Shown one piece after another: positions 5,095 through 7,246 of a stretch of DNA of 7,246 nucleotides (within the stretch, counting starts at the first letter, position 1; the number at the start of each line of letters is the position of its first letter). The notes under the pieces are model-generated. The model was not told the DNA's origin and searched no databases. It worked only from the letters and a program-made list of their open reading frames with translations. The stretch spans positions 1 to 7,246 of the forward strand of contig CAMJHI010000115.1 in the NCBI GenBank assembly GCA_946405475.1. The letters run 5' to 3'. The DNA comes from an uncultured Clostridia bacterium (GTDB lineage Bacteria > Bacillota > Clostridia > Oscillospirales > Acutalibacteraceae). The position numbers and the translations under genes are program-made.

Positions 5095-6027
5095 ATGATC
5101 ATTAAAGTGGTCAAACTCTATGAAAACGGCTTCATGACCCAGCCCTTTGCCTGCGGCGGCGAGGGGATGGACGGGCTGGACCCGTTTGTGAAATACCGTT
5201 CCAGCCTGCAAAACTATCTCATTGATACCGGCAGCGAGGTCATCCTCGTGGATACCGGCATGCCCGCCGAAGCGCCGGACGCCGTGCCGGACGACAACAC
5301 CGTGATCTATATGGGCAGCAGGGTCGCCCCTTATACGCAGGCGCTGGCCGCCCTCGGCTACCGGCCGGAGCAGGTCACCAAAATTCTCATCACGCATAAG
5401 CACGCCGACCACACCGGCGAGCTGCGCGCCTTCCCGAACGCGCAGATCTTCGCTTCCCGCGAGGAAGGCAAGGCGGCCGAGCTGCAATACCCGAACGTCA
5501 CGCCCGTTGATTTCACCGACGGCCCTTACGCGAACTTTGAAAAGAGCCGGAAAATCGTCGACGGCGTTTATCTGATCGAGGCCACGGGGCACACCACCGG
5601 CAACAGCATCGTCATCGCGGAAAGCGACGGGCTTTATTACATGATGCACGGCGACGTGACCTACACGGATGAGGCGCTTTACGCCAACAAGCTCTCGGTC
5701 GTGTTTGAAGACGTCGCCGCCGCCCGAAAAACGCTCGACGCCGTGCGCGCCTTTATCGCGTCGCATCCCACGGTCTATCTTTCCACCCATACGCCGCTCG
5801 GCGTTGAAAATCTGGAAGCCAACAGGGTCGTCGATCTGAATGATCCGCCGGCAAGCATCCCGGTCGGTGAGATCAAAGCGGCGCAGGCCAGCGGCAAATA
5901 TGTCTGCACCGTGTGCGGCTACGTGTATGACCCGGCCGAGCATGACGGCGTGGCGTTTGAAGACCTGCCGGCGGATTGGAAGTGCCCGCGCTGCCGTCAG
6001 CCGAAGGAAAAATTCAACCGCGCCTGA
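5095..6027 (+). CDS. Metallo-beta-lactamase-fold hydrolase fused to a C-terminal rubredoxin domain
   Basis: This protein has 310 residues in two parts. Residues 1 to about 250 are a metallo-beta-lactamase domain with the full dinuclear set: His101-x-His103-x-Asp105-His106, His166 (GHTTGNS), Asp187 (HGD) and His232 (STHT). It resembles the N-acyl-homoserine-lactonase-like branch. Residues 268-308 are a rubredoxin, with Cys271-x-x-Cys274-Gly-Tyr and Cys297-Pro-x-Cys300 as iron ligands. Flavodiiron oxygen reductases have His-x-Glu-x-Asp-His and a flavodoxin domain; both features differ here, so this is more likely a zinc-type hydrolase than an oxygen reductase. The rubredoxin loop between the Cys pairs is 22 residues instead of the usual 29, and the residue after Cys300 is Arg, not Gly. 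The gap to the rubrerythrin-like gene is 15 bp. The rubredoxin could feed that protein or the disulfide reductase; the hydrolase substrate is unknown. Confidence 0.9.
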   Translation: MIIKVVKLYENGFMTQPFACGGEGMDGLDPFVKYRSSLQNYLIDTGSEVILVDTGMPAEAPDAVPDDNTVIYMGSRVAPYTQALAALGYRPEQVTKILITHKHADHTGELRAFPNAQIFASREEGKAAELQYPNVTPVDFTDGPYANFEKSRKIVDGVYLIEATGHTTGNSIVIAESDGLYYMMHGDVTYTDEALYANKLSVVFEDVAAARKTLDAVRAFIASHPTVYLSTHTPLGVENLEANRVVDLNDPPASIPVGEIKAAQASGKYVCTVCGYVYDPAEHDGVAFEDLPADWKCPRCRQPKEKFNRA

Positions 6028-6050
6028 CGGGTGAACACAAAAGCAAAAAT

Positions 6051-6057
6051 GAGGTGA
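6051..6057 (+). promoter_or_regulatory. Ribosome binding site supporting a TTG start for the radical SAM gene
   Basis: GAGGTGA matches the anti-Shine-Dalgarno sequence over seven bases and sits three bases before TTG at 6061, with a second TTG at 6064; counted from the AGG core the spacings are normal. The first ATG in frame, at 6082, is too far from this site. An ATG at 6049 runs into TGA within three codons. Confidence 0.7.
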
Positions 6058-6060
6058 CCG

Positions 6061-7161
6061 TTGTTGAACATTCAGCGTTATATGACGCGGGGCGTCGTGC
6101 GGGTCGTGACCGATTCGCTGCGCGCCACGGCCAGGAATGAAAAAGAAAGCGCCTTTATGCGGCGCTTTGCCAAAGCTTCCCGCGCCGCCTCCCAAAAGCG
6201 CGCGGCGGCCGAGCGCGGCGGCGAGCATATCCCGCCGTTCCTGATCGCGAGCATCACCAGCGCCTGTAACCTGCACTGCGCGGGGTGCTATTCCCGCAGC
6301 AGCAACGCCTGCTGTGACGCCAAGCCGGTCGATCAGCTCACGGCGCAGGAGTGGAACCGCATTTTCTGTGAAGCGCAGGAGCTTGGCATCAGCTTCATTC
6401 TGCTCGCGGGCGGCGAGCCGATGCTGCGCTACGACGTGCTGCAGCAGGCGGCCGAGCACCCCGATATCCTGTTCCCGATCTTCACCAACGGCACTTATCT
6501 GCACGAAAAATATCTCGATTATCTCGACGAGCACCGCAACCTGCTGCCGATCATCAGCATCGAAGGCAACGAAGCCGTCACCGACGCCCGGCGCGGCGAA
6601 GGCGTTTACCATAAGGTCACCGCCGCCATGCAGAGCATCCGCGACCGCGGCATGATCTTCGGTGCCTCCGTGACCGTGACCACCGAAAATATCGACGAGG
6701 TCTATTCCGACGCGTTTCTGGATTCTCTTTCGTCGCTGGGCTGCAAGGCGGTGATCTACGTCGAATACGTGCCCGTCACCGACGAAAGCCGCCACCTCGC
6801 CCCGGCGGAAGCGGAACAGAAACGCATGCGCAAGGCCGTCAAACGGCTGCGGCGTGCCAGACGGAACATGGTGTTCATCGCCTTCCCCGGTGATGAAAAA
6901 AGCTCCGGCGGCTGCGTGGCCGCAGGGCGCGGCTTCTTTCACATCAACTCCCACGGCGGCGCGGAGCCCTGCCCGTTTTCGCCCTATTCCGACAGCAACG
7001 TGCGCGACACCTCTCTGCGCGAGGCGCTGAAATCCCCGCTGTTCCGCGCGCTGCAAACGGAAGGCCTGCTCAAAGACGATCACGTCGGCGGCTGCACGCT
7101 GTTCATGAACCGCGAGCGGGTCGAGGCGATCGTGAACGGCTCACAGACCGCCGCTCAGTAA
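6061..7161 (+). CDS. Radical SAM protein with a SPASM/twitch-like C-terminal cysteine set
   Basis: This 366-residue protein uses a TTG start (6061 or 6064), chosen from the GAGGTGA site just upstream. The radical SAM cluster motif is Cys69-x-x-x-Cys73-x-x-Cys76, followed by GGEP at 117-120, which binds the methionine end of S-adenosylmethionine. A C-terminal extension carries Cys285 (GGC), Cys304 (EPCPF) and Cys345 (GGC), a spacing that suggests an auxiliary iron-sulfur cluster as in twitch/SPASM enzymes. The first 60 residues are Arg/Lys-rich, with no transmembrane segment. A second cysteine pair, Cys84-Cys85, follows the cluster motif. Related enzymes modify peptides, proteins or cofactors. 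No precursor-peptide gene is seen in the operon, so I do not assign a substrate. It is the last gene of the operon, 33 bp after the MBL-rubredoxin gene, and is followed by a strong terminator. Confidence 0.9.
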   Translation: MLNIQRYMTRGVVRVVTDSLRATARNEKESAFMRRFAKASRAASQKRAAAERGGEHIPPFLIASITSACNLHCAGCYSRSSNACCDAKPVDQLTAQEWNRIFCEAQELGISFILLAGGEPMLRYDVLQQAAEHPDILFPIFTNGTYLHEKYLDYLDEHRNLLPIISIEGNEAVTDARRGEGVYHKVTAAMQSIRDRGMIFGASVTVTTENIDEVYSDAFLDSLSSLGCKAVIYVEYVPVTDESRHLAPAEAEQKRMRKAVKRLRRARRNMVFIAFPGDEKSSGGCVAAGRGFFHINSHGGAEPCPFSPYSDSNVRDTSLREALKSPLFRALQTEGLLKDDHVGGCTLFMNRERVEAIVNGSQTAAQ

Positions 7162-7172
7162 ACTCGCTTCTC

Positions 7173-7200
7173 AAAAGCCCTTCGGGGCTTTTTGTTTTTT
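7173..7200 (+). terminator. Strong intrinsic terminator ending the redox operon
   Basis: AAAAGCCC (7173-7180) and GGGCTTTT (7185-7192) pair perfectly over 8 bp around the very stable UUCG tetraloop, followed by a T-rich run to 7200 broken by one G. It lies 11 bases after the radical SAM stop codon and marks the end of the six-gene unit. Confidence 0.95.
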
Positions 7201-7206
7201 CGGCGG

Positions 7207-7235
7207 TTGAAAAGAATGGGGAACCCTGTTATAAT
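7207..7235 (+). promoter_or_regulatory. Extended -10 promoter reading out of the window
   Basis: TTGAAA (7207-7212) and TATAAT (7230-7235) are 17 bp apart, and TG at 7227-7228 makes an extended -10. It begins seven bases after the terminator's T-run. The gene it drives lies beyond the right edge. Neither operator-type palindrome recurs here, so it is probably not in the MarR regulon. Confidence 0.78.
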
Positions 7236-7246
7236 CAAAGCGCAAA

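Noticed and set aside
5095..6027. Flavodiiron (flavorubredoxin-type) oxygen or NO reductase
   Set aside because: The second metal ligand is His rather than Glu, and no flavodoxin domain lies between the MBL domain and the rubredoxin; the operon's flavodoxin is a separate protein of a smaller type.
6823..6830. CGCATGCG, similar to the core of operator 2, inside the radical SAM gene
   Set aside because: Flanking bases do not match the operator consensus, and it is explained by the codons for Lys-Arg-Met-Arg; probably chance.
5065..7083. A 672-codon open frame on the minus strand opposite the MBL-rubredoxin and radical SAM genes
   Set aside because: The predicted protein is low-complexity, rich in Arg, Ala, Val, His and Gly, with no recognisable motif, and it lies opposite two genes with complete catalytic motifs. 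It is a shadow of codon bias in a GC-rich coding strand.

Overview
The window comes from a GC-rich bacterial chromosome with strongly Gram-positive expression signals: near-consensus sigma-A promoters, purine-rich ribosome binding sites of the GGAGG type, and short hairpin terminators with U-tracts. Almost all genes are tightly packed on the plus strand. The gene content (GH36 alpha-galactosidase, TM1586-type nitroreductase, free-standing ferredoxin-thioredoxin-reductase-like protein, rubrerythrin-like protein, rubredoxin fusion, radical SAM enzyme) points to a strictly anaerobic Firmicute, probably a gut Clostridia member (Oscillospiraceae-like). That assignment is inference from gene content and composition. 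No mobile element, CRISPR array, tRNA or rRNA was seen.

There are three transcription units, then the start of a fourth. (1) Positions 1-1614 hold the C-terminal three quarters of a GH36 alpha-galactosidase, cut by the window edge and closed by a hairpin terminator at 1626-1660. (2) An extended -10 promoter (1662-1690) drives an alpha/beta-hydrolase esterase (1723-2613) and a nitroreductase-like flavoprotein (2634-3443), ending at a terminator at 3460-3496. (3) A perfect consensus promoter (TTGACA, 17 bp, TATAAT) at 3531-3559 is overlaid by a palindrome, with a related palindrome 30 bp downstream. It drives six genes: an OhrR-type MarR regulator, a flavodoxin, a 65-residue FTR-catalytic-like [4Fe-4S] disulfide reductase, a rubrerythrin-like diiron protein, a metallo-beta-lactamase/rubredoxin fusion, and a radical SAM enzyme with extra C-terminal cysteines. 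Intergenic gaps are 1-33 bp and a UUCG-loop terminator closes the unit at 7173-7200. (4) Another extended -10 promoter (7207-7235) fires out of the window.

Unit 3 is the most interesting part. The regulator keeps the Cys15/Tyr29/Tyr40 peroxide-sensing set known from Bacillus subtilis OhrR, and the downstream genes encode electron carriers (flavodoxin, rubredoxin), a peroxide-reductase-type diiron protein and a disulfide reductase. My reading is a self-regulated oxidant-response operon in which low-potential electrons pass through flavodoxin and rubredoxin to a peroxide sink and a disulfide sink. The roles of the hydrolase half of the rubredoxin fusion and of the radical SAM enzyme are not explained by this model and are the open question.
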